From the NCBI RefSeq assembly GCF_003265705.1, contig NW_020312966.1, positions 22,644,898 to 22,708,897 on the forward strand: a stretch of 64,000 nt of DNA. Reading direction: 5' to 3'. The stretch is from Callorhinus ursinus. Its lineage: Eukaryota > Chordata > Mammalia > Carnivora > Otariidae. Positions 11,785 to 23,835 of the stretch are shown here, piece after piece. A program made the position numbers and the translations under genes. The notes beneath the pieces are model-generated. The model searched no databases, had not been told where the DNA came from, and saw nothing but the letters and a program-made list of their open reading frames with translations. How positions within the stretch are numbered: position 1 is the first letter of the stretch; every line of letters starts with the position of its first letter.

Positions 11785-11995
11785 CGTAGGTAGCATGTAC
11801 CACATTTTTAATGATTTGCTAGGTACTCTTTTAAGCACTCAGGTTCATTTACTCACATAGTTTGCACAACTGTGTGAATTTCATTGTTTCCTTTTACAGA
11901 TGAAGAATTTTTTTAATTCCTTTTAGAGATGGAAAAAACTGAGCCCCAGAGACACATGACTTGCCCAGCATCAGAAAACAAATGAGATATTAAAG
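11785..11995 (-). mobile_element. MIR remnant with small internal duplication
   Basis: Antisense MIR core: 'tgctaggtactcttttaagc', 'tttacagatgaagaattttt', then 'tttagagatggaaaaaactg' and 'gacttgcccagcatcagaa'. The 'tttta(c/g)agatg(a/g)a' segment appears twice (about 11895 and 11923), suggesting a short slippage duplication inside the old SINE. Confidence 0.65.
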
Positions 11996-12544
11996 AGTAA
12001 AAACTAAAAATAAAGTAGTCTAGCAGACATGGTCCCTGTAGAGGTAAGTTCAGTGTGGATGCTTCTGCTCTAGAATTTTCTACTTGGCATTCTCTTCAGC
12101 AACTACATGAAACAACATTTCCTAAGACTGAGGTCAGGGGTAACAACTTCTCCAAAGTAATTGTAATTTAAAAATTCTTGCCTGTCCACCTCCCTGTGTC
12201 TTGTCTCCTCCACTGCAGAAAATGCCCTGAGGCAAAACCTACTTTAACAAAGAATGCCAAAATGCAGGAGATGTACAGGATAGAAGGGGAAAGGTCAGCA
12301 GAAGCCATCATCATATTCTCTAACAGTGCTGTCCCCGAGAAATAAGCCATCTAAGTAATTGTAAATTTTCTGATAGCCAGATTGGAGAAAAGAAGTAAGA
12401 AACAGGTGAAATTCATTTCAATCACATATTTTTTAACCTGCCGTGTAAAAAAAAAGTTATCATTTTAACATAGTCAATATAACATTTATTAAAGAGATAC
12501 TTTGCCTGTTTTACACTTTGTCTTTGAAATTGGTGTATATTTTA

Positions 12545-12749
12545 TTTTTATTTTATATTTTTTTAGAGTGAGCGAGCAGGAGCACACATGGGGTGGGGAG
12601 GAGCAGAGGGAGAGGGAGAGAGAATCTTAAGCAGGCTCTGTGCTGAGTGAGGAGCCAGTGCGGGGCCCGATCTCACGACCCTGAGATCATGACCTGAGCT
12701 GAAATCAAGAGTCAGGCACTTAACCGACTTAGCCACCCAGGCGCCCCTT
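12545..12749 (-). mobile_element. can-SINE, minus strand
   Basis: Begins after a T-rich tail complement, with a gagggagagggagagagaat block and reverse-complemented head gccacccaggcgcccc. A perfect 18-bp target duplication (aaattggtgtatatttta) at 12527-12544 and 12750-12767 fixes the insertion boundaries. Confidence 0.97.
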
Positions 12750-13309
12750 AAATTGGTGTATATTTTAAAGTGACAGCACATCTTCCTCTGACTAGCCTGG
12801 TTCCAGGGCTCAGGGCCACCTGTGGCTAATGGCTGTCATATTGGTTCATTGGACAGCACCCTGATAAAGGCTCTGAGCCCCTGAAAAAAAAAAGTTGCAT
12901 GTTAATAAGGAAGAAGTATGGCTAATGTCAGAGGCATTGTCCATAAGAGCATCATGGTTCACACACACCGGCACTCTTATTTCCTTCTGAGGTTTGTGCA
13001 ATCCTATCATTCTTATTTTTATCTTTTAAAAAAATTGGGGTGGAATAACATGATGTGTTATTCTGATCTTATACATCAGAATTTATTATGAGCTTAGCTT
13101 CACCCATCAAATGTTATTTTAAGAAATGATCTTACTAACTGCATACTAGTCTGTGTGATTTTTGCCTGTTTAAAAAAAAAGAAATTATCTGAGCTTTAGC
13201 CTTTGATTTATTTTTTCTAGATATCAGTAATGCCCTGATGAAATCCTGCTACCCAAATCTTTGTGCCTGTGTCTGATTAAACACACACATTTGTGTTTTT
13301 GTTTTGTTT

Positions 13310-13519
13310 TTAAAATGATTTTTAATAGATTTTACTCATTTATTTGCGAGAGAGAGAAAGCACGCACCCAAGTGGGGGGCGGAGTGGCAGAGGGAGAGGG
13401 AGAAGCAGACTCCCCACTGAGCAGGGGGCTGGATGAGGGGCTCGATCCCAGGATCCTGGGATCATGACCTGCGCCAAAGGCAGATGCTTAACCGACTGAC
13501 TGAGCCACCCATGTGCCCC
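13310..13519 (-). mobile_element. can-SINE, minus strand
   Basis: Tail complement ttaatagattttactcattt, GA-rich block, box B complement (ctcgatcccaggatcc) and a head complement with a small duplication of 'gactgac/tgag' (ctgactgactgagccaccc form). The flanking repeat (about acatttgt) is weak. Confidence 0.93.
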
Positions 13520-13539
13520 TAGATGCAGACATTTGTAAT

Positions 13540-14365
13540 GGGCTCCATAATATGACCAATTTGCTTTCCAGAAAGAGAGTATTAATGGTACCCATCAAGA
13601 GTGCTCCTTTACCACTCTGACTAACCCTACTGAAATTTAGAAAATACCTTTGCCACTTTTAAGAGATGGTATGTTGTTTTATTTTTTCTAGTGTTTCTTT
13701 AATTACAGGTTAAGAAAATCTCTGTATGTGTGTGTGCACATGTGCACATGTGTGTTTATAGGCCATTTGTGTTTCTTCTCATGTGTTTATTGTTTTTGAC
13801 CATGGACAAATTCTTTATATATCGGGGAATTAATTATTTTTAAATCAGGGGCACCTGCATGACTCTTGATTTTGGCTCAGGTCACGATCTCAGGGTTGTG
13901 AGATTGAGCCCTGCATCGGGCTCTGTGCTGGGGGTAGTCTGCTTGGGATTCTTTCTCCCTCTCCCTCTAACCCCCAAGCTTGTGCATGCGGTCTCTCTAA
14001 AATAATTAATTAATTAATTAAAAATAAATCAATTATGTTGCGAGTATTTCCTAGCTTGAAGAAAGACAGATATTGGGATGATCTTTGATATTTATAATTA
14101 CAAAGTTACAGCTACCAATATTTTTTAGTTGGTGTGACCCTTCACTTTTATCTTTGCATAGGATCTTTTCCTTCTCCAATTCAATACTAGTCCACATTTT
14201 CTCCCTGCTGTTTTACTGTTTTTCCCCCTATATTTAATGTCTCAACCCATGTGGAATTTATTTTTTTAGAAAGTATGTAAATGAAGTGTAATTTGTAAAA
14301 AATTACCAACTGATTTCTCCAAGTATCTTAATCTTTGTTAATTGCAGAAGCCTTTAGGTGCATAG
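13540..14365 (-). mobile_element. Old L1 3' region, antisense remnant (interrupted)
   Basis: Text such as ggccatttgtgtttcttctc, ttgaccatggacaaattctt and 'ctcaacccatgtggaattta' is typical of the antisense of an old L1M 3' part. A can-SINE at 13848-14030 splits it. Highly diverged, with no open reading frame. Confidence 0.5.
13848..14030 (+). mobile_element. can-SINE, + strand, with internal deletion
   Basis: The head is ggggcacctgcatgactctt. The stretch between box A and the ggctcaggtcacgatctcag segment is missing about 20 bp, and the tail is (taat/taaa)n rather than caaataaat. Probably an older, degraded copy. Confidence 0.85.
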
Positions 14366-15930
14366 AATTAAGTATTTAGTCAACCTGAAAAACAATGATT
14401 TTATTTTCTTCTAAAGTTTTGAGCTGGGTTTTGTATAGAACAGTGTACGTCTTTTCCTAAATCCGTCCCAAATGATGTAAGACGTGTGAAGTTTAGAATT
14501 AACACAGCATTTCCTGTACTTGGTCAGTGATCCAACAAATGGAATAGCAGGAGAGAAGGGAGAAAGCCTAATGAAAGGTAAATTCTGTGATGGTGTTTCC
14601 TTGTGCTGATAGATTTCTCTATACTGGCACAGTGCCTTTTTTTTTTTTTTTTTAACTTCCTGGCATGTCTTCCTTTCTCCACAGCCAGCCCTGGTAAAAT
14701 CACTCTGTTTGCCTGATAGGAGGAGCTACAGCAGGTGTAAATATGCAATAAGTGCCCGCATAGTCTCCAGGCTCGATCTAGAACCTGAATCACTTTCTAG
14801 TGTCCTGAATGGGACCCGGATGTTCTCGCTCAGAACCCTGCTTGTCCCGTATCCCCAACCCACATGCTTCCCTTAACATCACACACACACACACACATCT
14901 CACACCCTCAGAAATATCAGTAACATTCTGCCAGTAGCATCCCTGGTACACAGGTCCTTCCCCTGAGTCACAGCCCAGTCCTCAGGTCAACTGTCTCTTG
15001 AATCAAGTGGATCCAGCAGAAATGACTTAAAGTCCCTGGCGTTTGGATTATTTTTCTCCTTCTTTCAATTCAAAATTTTTTTCCTTTCTATTTTTATATT
15101 CCATTGGTGTATTTATTTGGCAATTCTGAAAGTGAGCGAGTTAAACGCCTGTTCCATAGTTATCATATTATTAACTGAAAAAGAGAATATCACTGACATA
15201 CTAACCATATTGTTAATGCATCACTATTTAGCATTTGCTTATGCTAAATGCATGCATGTCAGAAAACAGTGCAGCATGGGTCCCAAGCACAAATCCATCA
15301 TTGTGTTTGCAGGTGTTCTTTCAATAGCATTGAAAGGGCCAATACATTTGAGTATTATTTCACTTGCTGTCAGCAATATCTTCAGTATGGAGGAGAATAG
15401 CATTAATGTATAGAATATCTTGCATACATGGAAGACACAGATTTTCTCTGTCGTTGCCATGCATTTTGCATCTATTTTCAGCAAAGCAATATAAACCCCC
15501 ATTTAAAAAGTTGGTTGGTGGAGTACTATCTGATTTTACTGAGACCATAATGATGAAAAAAGAAACCATTCCTTTTGGTGCCATCCCTGGGGTTACTCTG
15601 CACACCTCTCTTCCAATAACTGTGTGCAGCCACAACAAACCAGAGGCTGTATGGGGTAATTGGCTCCTCCTCACTGCATTTATGGGTAGCTGAGAATTAC
15701 TGAAATCGAACAAAAGCTACAGTGACTGCAAGACTGAGGCCCATATTGATCGAGTAGGAATAGGATGGATCTGTCAGGTCTGGGCAGAATATATCGTGCT
15801 CCTGGTGGGAGAGTTCTTTCTACAGAAAGGGAAATAGTTGTTCTCTCCAAGGAAACACTTGAGTCCAAAGTATACACACTCACAAAGGAGTATAATAGAA
15901 CATAGAACAGAAATAGCTTTTCCCCCCCCT
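14366..15930. other. Unique sequence with a short CA repeat
   Basis: A poly-T run lies at about 14637-14653 and (CA)10 at 14879-14898. The stretch 15117-15713 stays open in several frames on both strands (up to 117 codons), but no family is recognisable and overlapping frames on both strands argue for chance. Confidence 0.4.
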
Positions 15931-15933
15931 TTT

Positions 15934-16010
15934 TCCTTCCTTCCTTCCTTCCTTCCTTCCTTCCTTCCTTCCTTCCTTCCTTCCTTCCTTCCTTCCTTCC
16001 TTCCTTCCTT
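15934..16010 (+). repeat. (CCTT)n microsatellite, about 19 units
   Basis: Near-perfect CCTT repeats follow a C-run and T-run. The minus strand reads as a Lys-Glu-Gly-Arg repeat inside a 132-codon open frame (15680-16078), an artefact of the repeat. The pure homopurine/homopyrimidine strand bias could form triplex DNA. Confidence 0.97.
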
Positions 16011-16959
16011 GTTTTGGTAGTTCCTGCTTGGGAACACATTACACTGAGGTTCTCTTTGTCTTTCTGAATTTCCTTCAAGTCTATCTGAGCATTTTTATGT
16101 TTGAATCAGTGCATTCACATTTCAAACTCTGGTTTAAAAGCCTTCAGTTGAAACAGAAAGAGACAGATTCATTTGGTGTATATGAAGTAGGCAGTAATTG
16201 CATTGGAAAACCCCAAAACACACAAACCAGAACCAGCTGTAACCAAACATGTGTGGAAAGCAGCACACAGAATTTTCCATGGCCCGGAGCAACGATGTTG
16301 TACAAATAGTCCCTAAGGTGTCTCAGCAGCTCCATGCGCAGTGGAAAGAAATTAGATAATGCTAAAGACTTACCAGATGGATATTCAATCAGTTGTGTGT
16401 AAAATTCTCTCCGTAAATTGAATATTGAAGACATAGCTACACTGAACTTATAAAATTAGCATCTTTGTTTCCTCGGATGGTTCCCTGATGTGAATTAGCT
16501 GCACTAAGAATGCTAAGGACAAAGTAGGTGTTATATGCATTTACAGGACATGTGAAAATAAGTGTCAGGGATAACCCAAAAACAATTGGCTGAAAGCAAA
16601 TAGAGAGTAGATGATGAGAAAAATGCACAGAGGAAGAATAATTCGCAGTGTCCTTGATTCAAGATTTGAGATAACAAATTTCCCTTTTAATAAGAAACAG
16701 ACTTCTTGTGTAAATCACTGTCTTCTTGCAGAATGCTCTTTCTTAGAACACAGTCATGATGTTGCTCTCCATGTAAAAAAACTCCTAAACTATATACTCC
16801 TTGTCGCACTAAATCCTGCCCTTTCTGTTTCATTGTTAAGTCCCTTTCTAATCAAACTTCACCTTCACCTGGGTAAACATATATCCCCCTGCTCACTAAT
16901 CTAGAACTTAGTCTAATTGGTCTATTCTTCACTGTATGCAATACACTGTTATCAGTACA
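16011..16959. other. Unique sequence
   Basis: No repeat recognised. Open frames of 93-97 codons (16028-16309, 16144-16434 on minus, 16611-16904) carry no recognisable domain. Confidence 0.4.
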
Positions 16960-17085
16960 CTAGACATTGTTTCCCTAAGAATGCACTCTCTTTTCCTTTA
17001 ACATTTTCAAATTCTGCCCAGCCTTAGAAGACCAGTCTCTGCCCAGTCTCTTCCAAAATTTTGACCTCCTGTCAAAATTCCCCCA
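16960..17085 (+). mobile_element. L2-like LINE 3' fragment
   Basis: The pattern 'ttgtttccctaagaatgca', 'attctgcccagccttagaag' and 'agtctctgcccagtctcttcc' resembles the 3' end of L2 (a 'treatment of sentences' around ccttcaagtc...). Weak, tens of bases of uncertainty. Confidence 0.35.
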
Positions 17086-17399
17086 CTATAGGAACAATAT
17101 TGACTTTCATTAGGCAGTAGGTGAATATTTATTGTCAGGCAACTCAGGAGGACTACCATTCATGGATGTTCATAGTAGGAAAGACAATAGGTGTTAGATC
17201 CAAACAAATTGAAATAGGAGTGCTGGATCAAAACCACTATGTTGTAGGACATGCTTTCTTCGCTAATTACAGCAACTAATCAGGATGACCATGCATCCTC
17301 ATTTACTCTAGGTGATTCTACTTTATACCTGTTGTTCCTGTATGTTATCAATAGTACCCTTTACTCTCAAAAGTTGTCTCTACTTGGATGATAATTAAT

Positions 17400-17620
17400 A
17401 TGGCCATTTTACTAATCCTTGTTGAGCATTTACTACATGACTGGTAATATTCTGAGTGCTCTGTGAATTAGCTTCTTTGAACTACACAACAGCCTTATGT
17501 TTAGTACAATTATTTTTATTTTTTGAATGATGAAATAGAAGCTCAAGGATTATCTTTCAAAAGATCACACAACTATGGAGGTTAAGGCAGCCCTAAAGGG
17601 CACCAGTTGGAGAATTAAGA
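17400..17620 (-). mobile_element. MIR remnant
   Basis: Antisense MIR order: 'gagcatttactacatgactgg', 'ctgagtgctctgtgaattag', 'acaacagccttatgtttag', then 'atgaaatagaagctcaagga' and 'agatcacacaactatggagg'. Confidence 0.65.
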
Positions 17621-19490
17621 TAGGTTTTGCTGAATTCTAACAAAATTTTTGAGAAATAGAGTTAAAATTGATGTTAAATATTTATGAAGAGGTTAGAGAG
17701 TCCTTGGAGACTTTTCCCCAAACTTAAGCAAATCTAAATATTTAAATAAGTGACACTCAGTGTTTTCTAAACAAAGGTATCTGTGATACTCCCACAGGAA
17801 AACCACAAATACTTGCTAGGGGAGAAGGGGGTTGGGACCTGAAGCAGGAGTAGATTGCCCTACTAATAAGATGGCCTCTAGAGCCCATCAACACAAATGA
17901 TATTGTTTGTTAGCATACTAGAGAGTATCATATAGATTTTCAGTATCCTATGGGTACTTGGATTTTTGGAAGTGTTCAGAGTAGGGTAGAAGTGGAAGCT
18001 TAAAATTTAATTGCTTTGGAGTAGTTTGTCTTATTAAAGAAATGTTAATACCCATACCCTTCTGGGTGGCTGTGAACCTAAATGAAGCTATCTGTAGATA
18101 TTAGCAGTGATGGTATTCCTCTAGGTTATAGTAATTGGCTCCACTGAATCTACTCATGGGATGTGTGCTTATAATCATAGGTGCTCAATAAATTATTTAT
18201 GGATGATTTTTACAAGTGAATGAATTTACATATGCTCATATCCATGAATAATCTTGCCATATCAAATGCACCTTAGAAAATGTAAAAATTCAGTTTAATT
18301 TTAATGAGTAACACATTGAGAATGAATCCGTTTGTTAAAACAACAGTTTTATTTGAATATTTGATCGTTTGGGGTCCCTAGAACATAACTATTCTATCCA
18401 AGTTTGTTCTTGTCCTTTGGGTCTATAATATTCCAGATCATAATCCTTACTCTATTTACATAAAGTTCTTAATCCTTGATATTGACTATATTCAAAGTTT
18501 ATGCGTCATCATTGCATTTCTCAGGAAGTTTTGTTTTTCTTCCAGAATGATCTGTAAATTGTAGGCTGCCTGCTTTGCATAGTGCCTTAGGAATGATTTC
18601 ATGTCTCCTCCCTTGATGCTGCAAATTTTCATCTGTCTTACCTTAATGCTCTATGTCTGTCTTTTGTTCTTTGACCTGATGAATCTGTGTTCTACTTCTG
18701 GAAGTAAAATGGAAGTAGACTTCACAGTTTTTTTGAATAGAGTAATTCCTTGAAGAGCACAAAAACTAAAAATGGATTCCCCTAGTGGACAGAACATAAA
18801 TGTCATTTTATTTTCTCTATAATAACATAAACATTTCACATGTGTACAGGGATTCAAGAACAACTATAAAAATGCCATCTTAATTGACAATTACTTTCTC
18901 TTCTGTGGTGCATAGTATTTGTAAATGGGCATTTACATATGTCAACTAAAGCATTCTATTTACTAGCATTTGACATTTTATTGTTAAGTACCATTATACT
19001 TATATTTTAATATATAAAGTAACAATAATGTGCTTGCTCCCTCATCTATAAAATCAGTAGCAGATACACACGAACTACAGTACTTTGTACTAGACATGAT
19101 GGTCAGGTCAACATCCAGTACCCCCATGCTCCTGCAGATATAATTTCTTGTTCATGCAGTATACATGCTTTAGGGAAAATGGGTCACACCCTCAGCCCCA
19201 GAGGTGTGTCCTGATCAGTCCAAGCAGTTGTGGACTATCTAATATCCCTGGCCAACACAGTAGGTTCAGCTTGATGACATCAACATAGCCATTAGGACTT
19301 CTGTTTGATGCTGAGGAAAGAGATACTTTTATGATAATTCAAGATACCCTAACAGATACAGTTTTCTTGTCCTTATATTACTACTTACAAATGATTTATA
19401 TAAAATTCATTAAATTTCTATAAAATTAAATAAATTTACAATTTATAATTCAGTTATTTTCAATTTACAATTTATATAAAATTAAATGAT
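17621..19490. other. Mostly unique AT-rich sequence
   Basis: A faint sense MIR-like segment may lie at about 18010-18200 (aatacccataccctt... then gtgctcaataaattatttat). Otherwise nothing recognised. Confidence 0.4.
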
Positions 19491-19562
19491 AAATATAAAA
19501 TATATATTATGATATATCTATATATATCTATGTATCTATACATCTATATATCTACATATATA
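19400..19562 (+). repeat. AT-rich low complexity, (TA)n/(TATC)n
   Basis: Imperfect ttataaaatt repeats (19400-19490) pass into atatat/ctat repeats up to 19562. It directly precedes the old L1 at about 19580. Confidence 0.85.
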
Positions 19563-20299
19563 TCCCCAAAATAGTAATAAGATTTCTCCTTAAAACCTAC
19601 TGCTAAAGGAAGCAAAACCCAAAGTACTTTCAGAGAGTTTTATACCTTATGGTAGCTACTACAGCTATGCAGTCTTTTTCCTAAGGGACAGTTAACTAAT
19701 ACAGGACTCTTTGCTTTGGGAGCTTTCTAGACCATGGGACAGGAACATGGGGCCCAGGCAGAAATCAGAAGTCTGAGTTAACTAAAACTAGCTCCACTCA
19801 GGCTAAGCAGGCAGAAATCTGAGTCCACAACTGTGGAGGTCCATGGAATTTGTGAGAGACATGGTACCAGAGAAAATGGAGGTATGGGGAGCAGGGCAAT
19901 GTCTATGTGGGGGTACCCTTTGGGTCTTTGGCTGAGGCCTGGATTAGTTTGCAAAGTCTAACAGAATCAGAGACTGTGCACCTGAAACTGAAGTGAAACC
20001 TCTGAAGTCACACAGTGCTAGCATTTCTTAGACTATTCCACCCAGTCAGAGTGGAAATGCCACATGGAACACATTGGGCATTGAGGTAAGCTCCCAGAAG
20101 GGCAAACTTTATAACTAGATACTGCCTAGAGTAGGAGCTGTACCATAAGACTAAAGAAGATAAAGATAGATATGGCCAAAGAAGGGATAAAACCCAGCCT
20201 GACTGGGTCAAGAAAATCCACTAGTAATTTAACTGTTTATCAAAAGAAAAATCAGTTCCTAGAAATGAAGACAACATATTCTGGACTCCTTGTAATTTA

Positions 20300-21150
20300 A
20301 TGTCTACAAGATCTAGTGCAAAGGAAAAAAAAAACTTGAAATGTAAAGAAGCTGAAAATATGACCACTAACCAAGTCAAAAAACATTTAATAAAAATAGA
20401 CCCCAAGATGACCCAGAATTTGAAATTAGAAAAACACTACAAAACAGCTATTATAAATATATTCAAGATTTAAAGAAAAAGGTGAACATAAGCAAACAAG
20501 TGATGAAGCTCAGCATAGAACTGGAAACTATTAAAAAAAAAAACAGAAATTCTGGAACTAGAAAATATACATCTGACATGAAAAATTCACTGAATAGGTT
20601 TAATATGAATTTAGAAATGGCAAAAGAAAGAGGTATTAGTTTGAAAAACCAAAAATTATTCAACCTGAAGAAAAAAATTACAGAATATGAATGGAGCCTC
20701 AATGATATATAGAACTATTTCAGCAGTATAATATATGTGTATTTGAAGTCTCCAAAAATAAAAACAATGATGCATATATATGTATGTGTGTGTGTTATAT
20801 ATATATATAAACACCAACCTACAGACCCAAGAATCTCAGCAAACCCAAGAAGAAAAATGGGTCAAACTGCTGAAAATCAAAGGTAAAGAGAAAATGTTAA
20901 AAGCAGCTATAGATAAAAGGCACATCACATATATGGCAATAACAATATGGTTGTTTATTGGCTAATAATTGGTTAATTATTTATTGATAACTGCAAAACC
21001 CAGGAGATGATGAAAAAAATATCTTAAAAGTGCTGACATGGGAACAAAGAATGTTGTCAATCCAGAATTCTATATCCAATATTTTCTATTGCACAAAAGC
21101 TGAAAGAATTTGTCACCTACAAGTCTGCTAAATATTGAAAGAAATATGTT
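20300..21150 (+). pseudogene. L1 ORF1 remnant (RNA-binding, coiled-coil protein), decayed
   Basis: L1 ORF1 encodes a trimeric RNA-binding protein that coats L1 RNA. Here the plus strand still reads as pieces of it: a 76-codon piece (20482-20712) rich in Lys and Glu with heptad-like spacing (SIELETIKKKN, DMKNSLNRFNMNLEMAKERG, NLKKKITEYEWSLNDI), then a 61-codon piece (20780-20965) with WVKLLKIKGKEKMLKAAIDK, which matches the end of the RRM and start of the C-terminal domain. A TA/TG low-complexity insertion at 20766-20815 separates the pieces. Stops and shifts are frequent, so no protein is expected. The coding remnant ends near the 'caatccagaattctatatcc' segment at about 21060. Confidence 0.65.
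20766..20815 (+). repeat. (TA)n/(TG)n low complexity inside old L1
   Basis: Sequence of the type tatgtatgtgtgtgtgttat followed by (at)n, embedded in ORF1 remnants. Confidence 0.85.
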
Positions 21151-21252
21151 AGGCTGAATAAAGTGATACTACATGGAAGCTTGAAATTTTTAAGGGAAAA
21201 GAACATTGGAAATAACAAGCATAATGGTAAATATAAAAGTGTATCTTGTTTT

Positions 21253-21434
21253 GCGGCACCTGGATGGCTCAGTTGGTTAAGCGTCTGCCTTCGACTCAGG
21301 TCATGATCCCAGGGTCCTGGGATAGAGCCCCACATCACGCTCCCTGCTGAGTCGGGAGCCTGCTTTTCCCTCTCCCATTCCCCCTGCTTGTGCTCTCTCT
21401 GTCAAATAAATAAATAAAATCTTTTTAAAAAATA
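21253..21434 (+). mobile_element. can-SINE, + strand, inside old L1
   Basis: Head gcggcacctggatggctcag, boxes A and B (box B has gggatagagcccc), tail caaataaataaataaaatct. Flanked by an 11-bp duplication tatcttgtttt (21242-21252 and 21435-21445). Confidence 0.96.
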
Positions 21435-22260
21435 TATCTTGTTTTACTTCTTAATTTTTAGAAATTACAACTGATGGTTTACATAAAAAAATAGCATTGT
21501 GCTACAGAATCAGTAATACATATAGATGTGAAATAAAACACATACATAGAGAAAAAGAAGGATGGTGTAAATGGAATCATACTGTTGGTAAACTCTTATG
21601 TGTTTCTGTGAGTGGCACAATACTTATTCTAAGGAGACTGTTTTAAGTAAAGGAAGTGATATGTAATCCCTAGAGGAATATCTCACACAATAAAATAAAA
21701 ATGTATAACTCAAAAGGAGTTTGTGGATATAAAGTGGTATACTAAAAATACTGAATTATCCCTAATAAAGGGGGGAGGAAAGGAGAAACAGGAGAACAAT
21801 AGAAAAGTGCAGGGACAACTGGAAAATAGAGAGCAAGCTGGTAGACTTACCACATCACTATGTACATTGACAGAAATGGACTAAAAAGTCCAACTTAGAG
21901 AGAGATTATCAGTCTGGAAAATAAGGCTAATAACTAAGTTCTTCCTAAAAAAACACAGAACACTTTATACATAAAGTCACAGATGGATTGAAAGTTAAAG
22001 GAAGAAAGAAGACCTACAATAAAAATACTGAGCATGGACAACCTGAAGTGGTTATATTACTTTCAGACAAAGTAAACATCAAGAGAAGGAGTATAACCAG
22101 AAATAAAATGGAAGAATTCATAATGATAAAGGGACTAATTTATTAAAAAGCTGTAACAACCATAAATGCACATGCAACCAACCATAGAGTTTAAATATAT
22201 GAAGAAAAAGCAGAGGTAAAGGGGGAAATAGATAAATCTATAATCATAGGTAGAGATTTT

Positions 22261-22446
22261 TTTTTTAAGATTTTATTTATTTATTTGAGAGAGAGAGTGA
22301 GAAACAGCATGAGAGGGGAGAGGGTCAGAGGGAGAAGCAGGCTCCCCGCTGAGCAAGGAGCCCGATGCAGGACTCCATCCAAGGACTCTGGGATCATGAC
22401 CCAAGCCGAAAGCATTTGCTTAACTAACTGAGCCACCCAGGTGCCC
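22261..22446 (-). mobile_element. can-SINE, minus strand, inside old L1
   Basis: Tail complement tttaagattttatttattta, GA-block, box B complement (catccaaggactctggga) and head complement gccacccaggtgccc. Target duplication tcataggt(a/g)g(a/g)gatttt with two mismatches (22244-22260 and 22447-22463). Confidence 0.95.
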
Positions 22447-23100
22447 TCATAGGTGGGGATTTTAAGGCGTCAGTAATTTACAGGAAAAGTAATTTATAGA
22501 TAAAAAGATATGTAAAGTTTTAAATGATTCAAATAATACTATAAGTTGACTTAATTTACATTCATAGAACATTTTACCCAATAACAGCTAAATATACATT
22601 TGTTTCCTTTTGGAATGTTTACCACAATAAACTATATGTTGGGTCATAAAAGAGTTCTCAGTAATTTTCAAAATATTTCAGTCTCACAAAACATGTCCTG
22701 CTACCTCTACAGAATTAAAATAGAAGTCAGTAGAAATAAAACATCTAAAAAAAACCCAATACTGGGAAATTAGACAACATGATTCTAAATAACTCATGGG
22801 CAAAAGGAGAAATCGCATAAGACATTATACAGTATTTCACACTGAATGACAAAGAAAATGCTCTCATCTCAAAATTAGTAGGATGACTATAGTAATGCTT
22901 ACAGAGAAATTTATAGGTTTAAATATTTGTGTTAAAAAAGGAGAAAAGTTTACAAAAATGATATCATTTTTTATCTTAGAAAGCTACATAAAGGAAAGGA
23001 AATTTAACCCAAAATATGTACATGAAAGGAAATAACAAAGAGGAGAAACCAATGAGATAGAAGCCAGAAAAATAGTAGAGAAAAATTAATAAAGCCAAAG

Positions 23101-23255
23101 TTTTTCAATCTGGAGTTCTATATCCACATTTTCTGATACTCAAAAGCTGAATGGCCTTATCACCTACAAGATGGAACTAAAAGAAATACTACAGGTAGTC
23201 TTTTAAAAGTCTTTTCAAAAAGCCTAATAAAATGGATAACCCCAAGCAATAGGGT
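23101..23255 (+). mobile_element. L1 ORF1-end fragment out of order
   Basis: This segment (ttcaatctggagttctatat, then aaaagctgaatggccttatc and acctacaagatgg) is similar to 21055-21150 of the same old L1, which is the end of ORF1. It nevertheless lies downstream of the endonuclease region, so either a second fragment or an internal rearrangement is present. Confidence 0.5.
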
Positions 23256-23680
23256 TTTTGTTTTTTTAAGTTTCTGTTTAAATTCCAGTTAGTTAACATA
23301 CAGTGTAATGTTAGTTTCAAGTATACAATTTAGTGATTCAGCACTTCCCTGCAGCACCTGGTACTCATCACAAGTATACTCCTTAATCCCCATCACCTGT
23401 TTCACCCATCCTCCACCCCGCTCCCCTCTAGTAACCTTCAGTTTGTTCCCTACAGTTGAGTCTTTTTTTTAGTTGGCCTCTCTCTTTTTTCCCCTATGAT
23501 CATTTTTTTCTTTCTCAAATTCCACATATAAGTGAGATCTTATGGTATTTATCTTTCTCTGACTCACGTATTTCACTTAGCATAATACATTCTAGCTCCA
23601 TCCATGTTGGTACAAATGGCAAGATTTCATTATTTTTTATGGCTTAGTAATACCCCATTTTGTGTGTGTGTGTGTATGTA

Positions 23681-23712
<32 letters not shown>

Positions 23713-23835
23713 CGTGTATACACACACCACATTTTCCTTATCAGTTCATCAGTCGATGGACATTTGGGCTCTTTCCATAAATTGGCTGTTGTTGATAATG
23801 TTGCTAGAAACACCAAACAATACTTTTTAGAAAAA
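23256..23835 (-). mobile_element. Carnivore L1 3' end, antisense, older subfamily
   Basis: Read on the minus strand it runs from an ORF2 C-terminal segment (cattgccattt...accaacatggatggagct type order) through the 3' UTR to an A-rich tail, which appears as the T-run at 23256. The diagnostic plus-strand phrases are aattccagttagttaacata, catcacctgtttcacccatc and cttagcataatacattctag. It is more diverged than the young L1 3' ends in this window. A TG microsatellite interrupts it. Confidence 0.85.
23661..23726 (+). repeat. (TG)n microsatellite inside antisense L1
   Basis: About thirty TG units with a few TA interruptions, ending in (gc)2 and acgtgtatacacacac. It lies where intact L1 copies have a short 'tatatacacaatgg' segment, so it seems to have expanded from that seed. 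Confidence 0.95.

Larger units (their letters stand above)
19580..23100 (+). mobile_element. Old L1 (L1M/HAL1-like), decayed, + strand
   Basis: A probable 5' UTR (19580-20290), then ORF1 remnants, then a segment matching the L1 endonuclease region. Sense phrases are gacaaagtaaacatcaagag, ttcataatgataaagggact, cctaataacagct-like text at about 22580, and caaaatatttcagtctcaca. Two can-SINEs (21253-21434 and 22261-22446) split it. All frames carry many stops and indels, so it is inactive. The phrase 'aaagaaattttataggttt' type block near 22905 corresponds to the start of the L1 region after the endonuclease. Confidence 0.7.

Noticed and set aside
15680..16078. 132-codon minus-strand frame with a Lys-Glu-Gly-Arg repeat
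   Set aside because: The repeat is the translation of the CCTT microsatellite; no domain outside it.
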